From Entrophospora sp. SA101 (Eukaryota > Glomeromycota > Glomeromycetes > Entrophosporales > Entrophosporaceae), in the NCBI GenBank assembly GCA_958430865.1, contig CAUDNR010002024.1, positions 29,529-54,691 of the forward strand: 25,163 nucleotides of DNA. Direction: 5' to 3'. The position numbers were made by a program, and so were the translations under genes. The notes under the pieces were generated by a model that saw only the letters and a list, made by a program, of their open reading frames with translations, searched no databases and was not told the origin of the DNA. This document shows, one piece after another, positions 10,377 through 19,525 of the stretch (the stretch's first letter is position 1; every line of letters begins with the position of its first letter).

Positions 10377-10888
10377 AGTAATTCATAATGAAATTCGGGG
10401 TAAAAAATACACAAGTTCTCTGCTTTTAAATAGCTTCTTCCAATGCATACTTCAGGTTTTTAAAATCAACTATCTACCCTATTTTCATCCATAACTTTAA
10501 TTTTACCTTTACATAATTTACAGCCTGCTAATAAATCATCTCCCCACAGTTCTCTTTCAATTAATACTTGTTTCATTCCTTTTGGTGTTCCATCTTCAAA
10601 TACCATAGGTTGTATTTCTCATTTTGGGTTGTTTTCCACCTGGGCTTAAATTCGTCCTATTAATGACTGCTGAAACTCTGCCAATTGTCAAAACCCCAAA
10701 TGTAAACTCTGCTGATTGATTTCTGGAGGAGTTTTGGCAAGTAACAATAAACCCAATAAATTCAACCATCTTGAGGCTGTAGTAATACTCATGCTCTTTT
10801 TAGTAATTCCATCATCTAATAGCAAATTTTGCTCAATGAATTTTTTAAACTTTGTTGTGTTGTTTTTCCTCCTTGATTTCTTATCACA

Positions 10889-11140
10889 TTAAGGTTCCTG
10901 GTCGAAATTACTTCTCTTAGTAGCCGAAATTGCCAAAAACACTTTGAACAAAAATTAATTTTTATAGCCAAACTATTTTTTATTAATAGCTGAAATTGGG
11001 CGAAATTATTTTTAAATTATTTAATTAAAATAAGTTGATTTATATAAGTTTTTCATGTTCATTCTTATAAAAAATATTGAGAGGCCCAAATTATTGTCAA
11101 AGCTACTTTTTTTCAAAATAGTTTGGACTGGAAACCTTAA
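10889..11140. mobile_element. MITE with TTAA (or TA) target, about 244 bp
   Basis: The left end reads TTAAGGTTCCTGGTCGAAAT; the right end, on the opposite strand, reads TTAAGGTTTCCAGTCCAAAC. TTAA is present at both junctions (10889-10892 and 11137-11140). Removing the insert with one TTAA restores the surrounding minus-strand reading frame (R-L-W-I-N-V-I-R-N-Q), which shows directly that it is an insertion. The interior has repeated CGAAATTA-like motifs and no ORF. TTAA suggests a piggyBac-type target, but TA of a mariner-type element would fit equally. Confidence 0.7.
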
Positions 11141-11658
11141 TCCACAAGCGAGATTTTTCAGCAATACCCTCATCATCAACTAATCTGATAACCTTTTTAT
11201 GCTTACCTTGTTAACTAATAGAGATTGATTAATTTAATAATCAATATGATGCCAAATATCTTATTGTCCTTGACTTGCAGGATCAATAAAAACTATTTGG
11301 GCTGCTTCTAAGTTAGAGTTTATCCCATTATTCAATCTTTTTAAATATTCAAAAATGGCACTTTTTTTTCACTGTATCCAGAAAAAATCATATTATTTTT
11401 ATTGACTGTTAATTCATTTTTCAAAATTTCTATTTTTTTGAATACATTTTTTCTCCCCATCCATTATCTATTACTATTGAATATATATAAAAAAAAATTT
11501 TTCACAAAAAATCTTAAAATCGGCTTATAGAGAGATAAATTTAATATATAGATAATAAAAAACATTGTTTATTGTGCTATATTTATCAAAGCATCTGTAA
11601 TATATATAGAATAATTTTTAAAATCAAGGGTCAATCTTTTATTCAGGTATATATGTCG

Positions 11659-11824
11659 AGGGATGTTTGGTTTCGTGGAACCAGTTTGAACAACATTACA
11701 TAAACCCTTATTAAAATACCAAGGAAGGCAATGACAACAATAGAATTCCTTTTGGAAATCACCATACAAAAAAAACCAGGGGTTGGTTTCAAACCGTTTG
11801 TTAGTGAAACCGTCCCATCCCTAG
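11659..11824. mobile_element. Second hAT-like MITE, 166 bp, with 8-bp TSD
   Basis: The left end is AGGGATGTTTGGTTTCGTGG and the right end is CCGTCCCATCCCTAG, giving a short imperfect inverted repeat (AGGGATG, then a GGTTTC-type block). It is flanked by the direct repeat ATATGTCG at 11651-11658 and 11825-11832. End sequence and 8-bp duplication match the superfamily of the element at 649-856, although the interiors differ. Two overlapping minus-strand ORFs here are translations of the element and not genes. Confidence 0.78.
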
Positions 11825-11832
11825 ATATGTCG

Positions 11833-12021
11833 CGTGTGATCGACATTTTAAATTTCGGAACTCATACATAGATGCCCGCACTATGCATATTGGAATTATC
11901 CATTTTTTTTTCTGTTTTCTGATTGCAAGGATGACATATTCTCAAACATGGGTTTAAAATTTTTATTTAATATATATTACTATTTGTATATCCCGAAAAT
12001 TCGCGGCGGACAAGAGTTTTT
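11833..12021. other. Short 3' flank of COX18
   Basis: AT-rich sequence between the second hAT-like MITE and the stop codon of COX18. The COX18 polyadenylation signals should lie here. No ORF. Confidence 0.4.
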
Positions 12022-13303
12022 TTAGTATAAAGGATAACCAAAAAATCCTCTAAAAAACTTTGTTCTGAACAAAAGATTTTGAAATAGACCAAAAGTGCTA
12101 GAAGTTAACCAATAAATACAAACTGCCTAAATTTTTTAAAAAAAAATCACCTGATCTATTAGTAAAACTTTGGTTTTTTTAAAAAAAAACCCCAAATTAT
12201 CCATTATTTAAATTATAAATACCATTGGAACTTGAGAAGCAATTGGAATCATGATGATTGAAATTCCCCTACTAATATACTTCAATAATTTTTGGGGATT
12301 TGAAATTTTTTTATTGGTGAACCAACTATTAATCTAGGTTTTGTATTACAAATTTCAGGTTTAATAATTAAAATTTAAAAAATCCACAATCAAATAAATT
12401 TGTTATTATTATATATACTTACTTCAATATTTAAAAGATTCACAAATCCAATTGCAAATGGAAATATTAAAGTTGGATCATTTTTATATAAATAATATGA
12501 ACTACTGCCACCACTTTTAGTATTAGAATCAATGACATTGCTTTCATTAATATAATTGTTTTCATCATTATAACTTTCATTATTGCTAGAACTGTTATTA
12601 TTATCTTCAAATTTCTTATTCCTGACCATATTTTGTATTGTTAATGACATTACAATGAATAATGGCAGTTGAATAAATGGTAGTATAAATATTTTTAAAG
12701 GCCTGTAATTATTATCTTTATAAATTTGTTTTTTCTTCAAGTTAAACTAATAATAAAAATCAAAAAATCATTAATTTATTTATTATATTAATTATGTTTA
12801 TTAATTTACCTACCTACCTGTCTTTTAAATTCTTTTTGAAATTCCGAAAAACTTTTCCTTTCAACTTTAAATTTTGAAATCAGCCTATTTTTAATTGATT
12901 CATTCCATCCTTTCAATAGTGGTTGTAAACTAATAGATTTAACAACATTTTTTTGTTGATAAATTGCTAAAGGTAAAGTAAATGAAGATCTTAATATTAT
13001 AGTTGTAAGAATAATTGTTTTCCACCAAGGTAAGCTCAATGAATTGTGAATTGCTTCTAGAAATATTTGATTGGTTGTTAATAATATCATGAAAAGTTCA
13101 TTTGGAGTTGATTTAACTAGAGAAAATGATGGAGATGATGATACCAATGAGTAATAATAATATTTAAAATTATTATGAGAATAAGATGACTTATTATTAT
13201 TTTTACTATTGCTCAATGATATATTTTTACTTTTAATTGATAAATAGTTTTTTATTCCTTTATTATTATTATTAAATATAAATTTTTGAAATAATAATTT
13301 CAT
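12022..13303 (-). CDS. COX18: Mitochondrial inner-membrane insertase Cox18 (Oxa1/YidC family), 4 exons
   Basis: Cox18 inserts and exports the C-terminal domain of Cox2 across the mitochondrial inner membrane during cytochrome oxidase assembly. Exons: 12818-13303, 12423-12746, 12223-12333 and 12022-12126, all joined in phase 0, giving 341 aa (human COX18 is about 330). Donors are GTAGGT, GTAAGT and GTATTT. Recognisable family blocks are LPWWKTIILTTIILRSSFTL-PLAIYQQ (from residue 91), the coupled RPLKIFILPFIQLPLFIVMS segment (177-196), a DPTLIFPFAIGFVNL helix (from 252), and MIPIASQVPMAVCIYWLTSS followed by FGLFQNLLF at the C-terminus. The first ~60 residues are Asn/Ser/Lys/Tyr-rich, basic and free of long hydrophobic runs, as in a mitochondrial presequence. 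A species-typical Asn/Ser insert sits at about 208-245. Oxa1 is the alternative, but the LPWW-to-YQQ block and the length favour Cox18. Confidence 0.92.
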
Positions 13304-13890
13304 TTTTTTAAAGAAAAAATTTTCTTGATCAAACTAAATATTCGTGTTACAATCATATTTATGATTGACTCCGGAAATTTTAAATTCTAAACCAGAAAAT
13401 TTAATATCAAGTACTTTTACGCCTTAATTATTATTAACACGTACAAATCATATTGATTTTTTTTTTTTTTTTGAAAAAACAATTTATTTATTTTTTACAT
13501 GAGGAATATGAATGTTGTATGGTATGAGTTCCTAAAGAAGACAAGGTGTTGTTATTTATTAATCGTGAGAGATACACTATTTTTTATTTTTATTGTTTTA
13601 TATAAATGTATAGATATTTATCTTTTATTATTTTATATAATATGTATATTATTGAAAACAAAACGCAGAACAGAATTTGTACTGTCTTTTGGCAATTATT
13701 ATAGAAAATTCACATCAAATAACAGATTAACAATTATTAATATTATTATTAATATTAAATATATAAATCATAAGATGTCAAGGTGACATGACTGTTGCAG
13801 GTGATATGTAACGTTTGATTATTTGAAAATCGGGCAATTGTCAAGGCATACACACTACCTTGAAGACATTACAGTCATTCTTACCTTTTC
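13304..13890. other. Upstream region of COX18 and AT-rich spacer
   Basis: This holds the presumed COX18 promoter (right of 13303), a poly(T) tract at about 13456-13472 and alternating ATTATTAATATT tracts at about 13735-13760. The 95-codon plus-strand ORF at 13499 is Ile/Tyr/Leu-rich and shows no family features. I see no supported gene. Confidence 0.5.
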
Positions 13891-13899
13891 CTTGTGTTC

Positions 13900-14425
13900 A
13901 CAAGGCTAACCTGGCTAGTTTGCCCTGAGGTATGATGATGCAACTAATTTTCAGAGGGGTATGTGGCCCTGGAGTTTATCAAAAGATTGTATCATTGTTG
14001 TCAAGGAATGGCTGATAAAAGTACAAGAGGGAATAAAAAGATTTTTTTAGCTTGCATATCTTATTGGGAAGAAAAAAAAAATCCCAATGCTTACTATATT
14101 ATACATGAAAGATCTTGAACACTGTTCTGCATCTACTATTTTGCCTAATGTTTTAGATATGATTAGCAAACATTCTTTAGATTCATCCCTCTGTCAATAT
14201 TGGCTCACTGATAATACAGCACACATGTCTGGATTAAAAGGAGGTGCTGTTGTAGAATTCAACAAAATATGAACAAATCCTGTTAGAATTCCTTGTGGAC
14301 TGCATGTTATCCATATAGCTTGAACAACATTTAATAATGTTACCCTTTGGAAAGATTAATTCACCCTCTGGATTATCTCTGCAACCATCCATTGTTGTTC
14401 AGTGCTTTACACTATTGCAGAACAG
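13900..14425 (+). pseudogene. hAT-like transposase relic
   Basis: On the plus strand the order of conserved pieces is ADKSTRGNKKIFLACISYWE (14013-14072), then after a frameshift YMKDLEHCSASTI, LCQYWLTDNTAHMSGLKGGA-VVEFNKI (to 14269), and after a stop IPCGLHVIHIA-TTFNN. The D-N-T-A-H-M and CGLHVIHIAL blocks correspond to the TDNASNM and CxxH regions of hAT-superfamily transposases, in a version I remember as common in Rhizophagus. It carries one frameshift and several stops, and the rest of the protein is missing. Both hAT-like MITEs in this window would need a relative of this enzyme, but this copy cannot supply it. Confidence 0.65.
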
Positions 14426-15107
14426 CAGGAGACATAATATTATCACTTATTTATATAGTGGTTAAAAAAAAAAAAATAATACCTTAATAATACATGTTTT
14501 AAGAAAATGTTTAATAAAAATGTAAAATTAAATGTTAATATATAGTTAATTAATGATTGACATATACTGTAAATATATTATTGCATTATACAACATGGAT
14601 TTTTCAATATTGTTTGTTTGCACAGGGTTTGTTGATTAACACTCTTTTGGTGTTAAAAACAGGAATGTTGTTCAACACTATTTGACATCTCTAAAATTTT
14701 CCTGATGAACTGTTAACTACTTTTAATAATGATAAAAAATAATATTTGCAAATATATATATACAATATACAATTGAATTATGCTACAAATTCTTTTAAAC
14801 ATTAGTATAATAACAATCTAAAATTGAATAAAAAGTATACATATATAAATAATTAATTTATTACAGAGAAACACATATTTTGAAAATGCAATATTTAAAT
14901 TAAGAACAAGATTAACAGGATTCAAAATCAACAGATTGCAATTCTTTATTTCTTAAACAATGGTTTTCTTGGGGTGAAGTATGTTGATCTGATAAAACTG
15001 GCCTTATGATTATTTAGTGTTGAAATATTTTCAGAATGAAAGATTCTGTGAAATGGATTTTATATTATCCTATTACTTAAAGGAGTTGTTATAAGCATCC
15101 ATCATCA
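14426..15107. other. Gene-free, probably decayed transposon sequence
   Basis: There is a poly(A) run at 14465-14476, AT-rich stretches and scattered moderately GC-richer islands (about 14940-15020) that look like old coding sequence but do not translate into anything I can name. No inverted-repeat pair was established. Confidence 0.4.
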
Positions 15108-15650
15108 TTAAATGTCAGGAACACCGATTGCCCTCTTTCTTATCTTAAATAAACATAACACCTCCAAAGTTTTCTCCAAAGTAGCAATATCATCAAGCTT
15201 TAGCAGGGAACCTAAATGCTGGACCCTCAAAATATAATCCATTATCTACTAGATCAATACCAATGACTTGACATGGAGAGCTAACATAATGATAAGAATT
15301 ACATGCTGCCCAAATCCCAAATGCACAAACTAAATTTGGGCATCCATTGAAGAATTCCCAAATCCCAAATGTAGGTTAAGTGCCTGAAATTTGTGAGGAT
15401 GATCAGCAACCCCTTTGTTATGCTGGATGCTTATTGGACAGGAGAGCAAGGGGATTTGAGGTTTTAATTTGGGCAACATCTATAATAAGAATTATGAGCA
15501 TCAATTACAAATATGTAGTGTAAAAAGCCCTTACCAGCTAATTGTAATCCTAAAACAGCAGAATCATCAACTGCTTCTTTTGAAAGGTCATGTTCCAAAT
15601 ACTGACTGAGAATGCATTTATTTGTTCACATACATTTACTATGATCTTTA
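15108..15650 (-). pseudogene. Decayed ORF of an unidentified repeat-associated family
   Basis: On the minus strand two readable blocks occur. The upstream one (about 15600-15465) reads YLEHDLSKEAVDDSAVLGLQ-LAGKGF followed by HYIFVIDAHNSYYRCCPN and a stop. The downstream one (about 15310-15108) reads ACNSYHYVSSPCQVIGIDLV-DNGLYFEGPAFRFPAK, then after a frameshift KLDDIATLEKTLEVLCLFKI and RKRAIGVPDI before a stop. Codon usage and composition look like real protein, and the two blocks share strand and order, so they probably come from one ORF. I cannot name the family. A transposon-borne or multi-copy gene of the host is the best guess given its neighbours. Confidence 0.5.
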
Positions 15651-15749
15651 ATGATTTATTTGGTGCTGCTGATCAAGCAGCTTCTGAATAGAATTGTTAG
15701 TCAAATGTTTTGAGCATGGTTGAAACATTTCATCATTTGACATTTAGGC

Positions 15750-15922
15750 ATGTCAAAAGTCTAAATTGATGTCAAAGGTCTAAATATTTGTCAAAAGTCT
15801 AAAGCTATGCCAAAAGTCTAAATTAATGTTGAAAGTCCAAATTGATGTTAGAAGTCCAAATAATGTCAAAATGCCTAAATGCCATTGAAACAAAATGCCT
15901 AAATGTTGTCAAAATGCTTAAA
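15750..15922 (+). repeat. Degenerate 19-bp tandem repeat, about nine units
   Basis: The unit approximates ATGTCAAAAGTCTAAATTG. The first six units keep a 19-bp period (starts near 15750, 15769, 15788 and so on). Later units expand to 21-22 bp and change the core from AAGTCTAAA to AATGCCTAAA. A single related unit, in the later form (TCAAAATGCCTAAATG), sits at about 16847-16862, and an inverted match (TTTGACATTTAGGCAT) immediately precedes the array at 15736. Confidence 0.85.
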
Positions 15923-15996
15923 TTACGCCCTTTTCAGGCATTGCTTGAGTGTTACAGTCGGTGCAGCTCAATTATTTAAGCAATATCAAATATATA

Positions 15997-16165
15997 CATG
16001 CAGCCCAAAGTATTTTGACACTGTCATAAAGGGGGTTACACATGTAGTAAAGGGGTGTTACACTTATGTTTTTAATAGTGAATGCCGTAATTAATTTCTA
16101 CTTTCTACCATCGAAATTGGAATAATTTTGACCATCAAAATCACCAAACCAATTTGGGCTGCATG
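15997..16165. mobile_element. Inverted-repeat element with TA target, 169 bp
   Basis: CATGCAGCCCAAA at 15997-16009 is exactly complementary to TTTGGGCTGCATG at 16153-16165. TA lies on both sides (15995-15996 and 16166-16167), as expected for mariner-type non-autonomous elements. The interior has no ORF of note and shows repeated GGGTTACAC/GGTGTTACAC motifs. Confidence 0.6.
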
Positions 16166-16254
16166 TATAATCAAATATCTTATTATTTTTTTATTTATAA
16201 AAAAAAAAACAAATTTTATATGCTAAATTATTTATCTTATTCATTCTGTAAACT

Positions 16255-16505
16255 TTGTACAAATGCTTGCTCAAAATCCACCTTCATCGAATTCATTATC
16301 TTCATTATTGCTGTCTGTGTCATTATCATCATTATCATCATTTTTTTTTCACTATTGGAATCCTTAAATTTGGGGTGGGGCGTTTGGATACAAGGTTCTG
16401 ATTGGCTAATTTGAATTTCACGCACAACGTCTTCTTGCCAAATTCAGGATTGTCTAACAATAATTGTTCAATATTAGGATCATCAAGTTCAAGTTCCCAG
16501 CTTTA
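16255..16505 (-). pseudogene. C-terminal remnant of a transposase-like ORF
   Basis: On the minus strand the segment begins SWELELDDPNIEQLLLDN-PEFG (about 16500-16435), then shifts frame to VVREIQISQSEPCIQTPHPK-F and runs into an acidic D/N-rich tail (Asp/Asn codons at about 16350-16260) that is scrambled by small indels. An acidic D/N tail after an N-P-E-F-G block reminds me of the C-termini of pogo/Jerky-type transposases repeated in Rhizophagus, but no catalytic core is left. Confidence in a coding origin is fair; confidence in the superfamily is low. Confidence 0.4.
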
Positions 16506-16879
16506 GCTACTAAAACAAGCTTCTTGAAAAACACCCAATAAAATCTAGTTCCTATAACAATCTTAGAAGTAATTCACAAAAAAATCACAAACTTTATATT
16601 CTTCTATAATAAAAATTTGGAAAAAAATTTTTAATTCCTTTATTGTTACAGTGAAGTTACATTGTATCAATGTATATACAATTTATCAGCTAATCTCAAA
16701 TAAAAATTTGTACTATTAAAAAATTGGCACCATTCTCAAATTTACTAATATTCATTATACATTAATGTTAATAGTTAATATTAATTTAGACTTTCAATAT
16801 TTCAACATTATGGCAAATCGAGTGACCTTGTCAAATATTTCAACAGTCAAAATGCCTAAATGTTTGTCAAACTATAACT

Positions 16880-17150
16880 TTCAACTAACAACTCTACTTC
16901 TGAATGACTAAGTTCTTTACTACCTAATCTATATATGATTTGCAAATCAATCTTTCTAGCTGATGCTACTTTAGAGACAGTCTCACCCCTAAAATATTAA
17001 TACAAGCAAATCATCAGATCCACAATTGACAACTGTTTCAGAGTAAAAAGGAATACACACCATTTGAGCTGAATGTGATCTTGTATATCAGAAAAAATTA
17101 AATCATCAAGATTATTAGTCGTGTTTGTTAAACTCAAGCTAGTTGAGGTG
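16880..17150 (-). pseudogene. Unidentified coding remnant
   Basis: On the minus strand one frame reads NNLDDLIFSDIQDHIQLKW near 17120-17065, and after a short non-coding gap a second reads GETVSKVASARKIDLQIIYR followed by LGSKELSHSEVELLVESYS near 16990-16885. The protein-like composition and the shared strand suggest pieces of one gene. I do not recognise it. It abuts the start of duplication copy 2 and could equally be part of a larger dead element. Confidence 0.35.
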
Positions 17151-17247
17151 ATTGATTTTATTAATATGTATATTTACTTTTTTGATTTCCTTTAAATTTA
17201 AAATAATAAATGAATTAGTACATTGTAATTATTACTATTAGTTTTTT

Positions 17248-17532
17248 ATCCCCTAAACGGTCAAAGTATTCTTTAGTAGTAACACAAATAATTTTTTGAT
17301 CACGATCTTGCATTCTTATTGGCCAATTTAACGATCTGCAAAGTAAAAATAGTCAATCGACCAACTTTTAAGGAAGATTTTACGAAAACCACAAGGACAA
17401 CAACCGAATTTTTATTCACAGATCAATCAACTGAATCTCAAAGATCATTTTCGTATTAGAAAATAATACCTTCAAAAAAAGTTTTTTATAACAGAAAAAA
17501 AATTTCGGCTATCAACAGCTGTTTAAGGGATA
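17248..17532. mobile_element. MITE family A, copy 2
   Basis: The termini are TTATCCCCTAAAC (17248) and GTTTAAGGGATAA (ending about 17532). It matches the copy at 581-1088 almost base for base once the nested hAT-like element there is removed. It has no coding capacity. Confidence 0.7.
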
Positions 17533-18560
17533 ATAATAATTATTAGCGCTCTTAAATTCTTAAATCTCATTCAAAATAATATTAATATTTTATTAAAACG
17601 ATCTTTTAAAAACAAATGACTTCAAATATATTTGAGTAATTTTTAGCATTTTTTTTCTCTGCATCATTACAAAATTTCATCATATGGTTTAACATATTGG
17701 CTTCTCTACATCATTTAATTGAGATTCCATATGATCTATATATTTGGAGAGACTCCAATCCTTATTTTCTTTGAAAAATTTTAAGGATTTGTCATGATTA
17801 AACTTGGTCCCGGTTTCTTCAGTTGATGTAGATGCAGCTGCAACTACATTATCATCAGGTCTAAAAGGCAAATAAAAAAAAGATTGAGGTTTCAATTGAA
17901 CAGACCAATAATCCCCACTGCTATTTTTTTTTAATAACGACTAAAATAATCACCTTTTTAAAATGATAAATAATAACAATATTTACCTTTTAATTGCTTC
18001 TGAAGCATGTATATAAATATGAAAATAGGGATTCGATTTTTAAAATAAAATGTTTGTTCTATATGGACCAATTATAAATGGACTTTTAGTGCCATGTGGC
18101 AAGCTAGTCGGTCTTATGGCTCTACACCTTTTTTGTCTTTGTCTTTTGTGGTATATGCAGTTTGAATGGTATTAAATCTGTCAGATCCTTAGATGATGGA
18201 TTGAACTTATTGTAACTATGGTCTAACCGAAGTTGCTCGATTTTTCCAGCAGTTTCTTGTGGTTTAATCTGAGATAAAGAATTGATACATACTAATTTGT
18301 ATTATGCAATGCATCAGTATAATATTTTATTTCAATCATCACAAGCATTTGTGAAATAATTTATAGACTTACTTTGAATGTCCACAACAAACCTAAATTT
18401 ATCACGATCATTAAATAATACTGGAACGGTGACTTTCGTTATACGTTCAAATAAGAAATTCCAACTGAAACCATCATCATTGACCATAGCTCCATACGAT
18501 CCTTTATAGATAAATATATTATGTTAATTAATGTAAGAAGTCAGAATAATAATAATAACT
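17248..18560 (-). repeat. Segmental duplication, copy 2 (with intact gene 5' end)
   Basis: This is the direct-orientation partner of 581-2114. It lacks the 208-bp MITE and retains the single unoccupied ACGATCTT target at about 17302. Its left edge is the terminus of MITE family A (TTATCCCCTAAACGG). Its right edge is an AAT microsatellite within the first intron of the gene it carries. Because that gene continues naturally past the boundary here and not in copy 1, this is the likely parental location. Confidence 0.9.
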
Positions 18561-18639
18561 AGCTAACACTTACCAAATGTATGTAAAAAAAATACTTTAA
18601 TCACATTCAAGTTTTTTTCTTCCAAACTCGTTTACGCAT
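17689..18639 (-). CDS. Unknown-function spliced gene, duplicated copy 2
   Basis: Exon model on the minus strand: first exon ending at 18574 (donor GTAAGT), then 18373-18501, 18128-18291 and 17689-17940. Acceptors are ATAAAG, AATTAG and TTTTAG, donors GTAAGT and GTGTAG, and phases 1, 1, 0 join cleanly to roughly 200 aa. Exon 1 reads NLNVIKVFFLHTFG into GSYGAMVNDDGFSWNFLFER; a VTVPVLFNDRDKFRFVVDIQ stretch follows. The only upstream ATG (18639, MRKRVWKKK) is out of frame by one base across a seven-A run, so either the run has lost one A, the sequence has an error, or the start lies elsewhere. No domain is recognised: the ends are polar, the middle is mixed, and there is no signal peptide. The third exon's C-terminus is identical to that of copy 1. 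Alternatively the gene stops at TAG 18124-18122, just past exon three. Confidence 0.5.
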
Positions 18640-18640
18640 A

Positions 18641-18683
18641 TTAAAAATTAAAAAAATAAAATAAAATAAAATAAAATAAAATT
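18641..18683 (+). repeat. (AAAAT)n simple repeat
   Basis: About five or six AAAAT/AATAA pentanucleotide units immediately upstream of the putative start of the duplicated gene. Confidence 0.85.
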
Positions 18684-19320
18684 TTTTATTGATGATTAAT
18701 GTTAAATTGAATAGTGACATACAGTATTAGTATAACCCTTGTTCAACAGACTTCGTTACGGATTTTAAAAATTGATAACTTCAATTAGTAATAGTAATTT
18801 CATTTTGACAAAATTTTGTTATTACTACTGTACTATATATATATTAATATTAATATTAATATTACTATTACTATTACTATATTGAGCGCCGATTATTACC
18901 ATCCCTAAAATTATCGCCTGTTACACGATGAACATTTCTACTCGACAATTAATAATAATGGTTTGACGGTGAAGATAATATTTTAGATAAATATTAGATG
19001 AGTTAATTATTAAAAAAAAAGTATTTAGACCACTGTGTGGTGAAGAGATAAAGTAAAATAATAAATAGTCACTACAATAAATCAAAGATAATGAATTATT
19101 ATTTGCATTATTGGGAAGAAAGCTATCAGCATAAACGTACGAATCTATTCCCGTTAGAATGATTTTCTCAAATAAAGGGTCCCCTGACAATTTTAAAAAT
19201 ATATCGAGAAAAAATTTTTACTTAATCGCGAAAATATATGATTTAATTCACATAATACAGTGCCAAGACCTTTCTCTACAAAGGTATGGTTTTATTTTGT
19301 TGATATGTCACATTCTCATG
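18684..19320. other. Gene-poor interval with simple repeats
   Basis: It contains an AT run then TAATAT/TACTAT repeats (about 18836-18880) and a solitary ACCATCCCTA hAT-type end at about 18898 without a partner. The 89-codon minus-strand ORF at 18921-19190 has ordinary composition near its N-terminus (DPLFEKIILTGIDSYVYAD) but no family features and no splice context that I can defend. No gene is claimed. Confidence 0.4.
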
Positions 19321-19388
19321 GAGATATCGGGTTTTCTTTGTTTACTATGTAAATATTAACATAGAAAACAAAGAAAACCCGATATCTC
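19321..19388. repeat. Near-perfect 30-bp hairpin
   Basis: The left arm 19321-19350 starts GAGATATCGGGTTTTCTTTG. The right arm 19359-19388 is its reverse complement with one mismatch in 30, and the loop is 8 nt (AAATATTA). The right arm overlaps the start of an open frame at 19364. It has no run of T after it and is far longer than a typical transcription signal. Confidence 0.92.
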
Positions 19389-19525
19389 GGAAATATTGAT
19401 CAATGGTCAACTAGTGAAAGAAAATTTGCTAAAAATTATGCAGACTTGGTATTCAATAGTGACTACGAATTTGAAGAACAATTGAAAGAATTTCATATCA
19501 AAAAAAAAAATATCCTATCAACAAA
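19364..19525 (+). CDS. Possible exon of an unidentified gene or gene remnant
   Basis: After an in-frame TAG at 19361, a plus-strand frame reads YLGNIDQWSTSERKFAKNYA followed by DLVFNSDYEFEEQLKEFHIK and ends at ACAAA|GTAAGT, a consensus donor at 19526. Composition is clearly protein-like (aromatic, acidic and basic residues balanced) and passes an 11-A run in frame. The sequence that would follow, around 19660-19785 (LESLDSQITVFVVNKKLN...), is open in another frame, but the phases do not join with the acceptor I can see. No family is recognised. It may be one exon of a real gene whose 5' part is replaced by the hairpin, or a pseudogene. Confidence 0.4.

Larger units (their letters stand above)
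10031..11470 (-). pseudogene. Decayed transposon ORF with IS630/Tc1-type DDE ending
   Basis: On the minus strand, fragments of one protein follow in order but in changing frames and with stops. They are a segment ending SRLWINVIRNQ (interrupted by an insertion), KKSMSITTASRWLNLLGLL, then MVFEDGTPKGMKQVLIEREL with LLAGCKLCKGK, DFKNLKYALEEAI, FYPEFHYEL, FIERYWGKAKKYA and a C-terminal RRFSRKSWRYIDLYRNGI to the stop at 10033-10031. The FYP-x-FH-x-EL...FIE-x-YWG pattern corresponds to the end of the DDE catalytic core of IS630/Tc1-like transposases (compare P-x-YSP-x-LN-x-IE-x-xW). I remember this ORF family as highly repeated in Rhizophagus genomes. It is dead: several stops, frameshifts and two nested insertions. 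Confidence 0.75.

Noticed and set aside
11569..11846. Two overlapping minus-strand ORFs (66 and 67 codons)
   Set aside because: They read through the hAT-like MITE at 11659-11824 and its flanks; not conserved-looking protein.
13499..13786. 95-codon plus-strand ORF
   Set aside because: Ile/Leu/Tyr-rich translation of AT-rich DNA, with no start context, motif or splice support.
15750..15922. Tandem repeat considered as a CRISPR array
   Set aside because: Units are contiguous and degenerate, without unique spacers, and the genome is eukaryotic.
18886..18905. ACCATCCCTA, resembling a hAT element end
   Set aside because: No matching TAGGGATGGT end or 8-bp duplication upstream; a solitary match is not an element.
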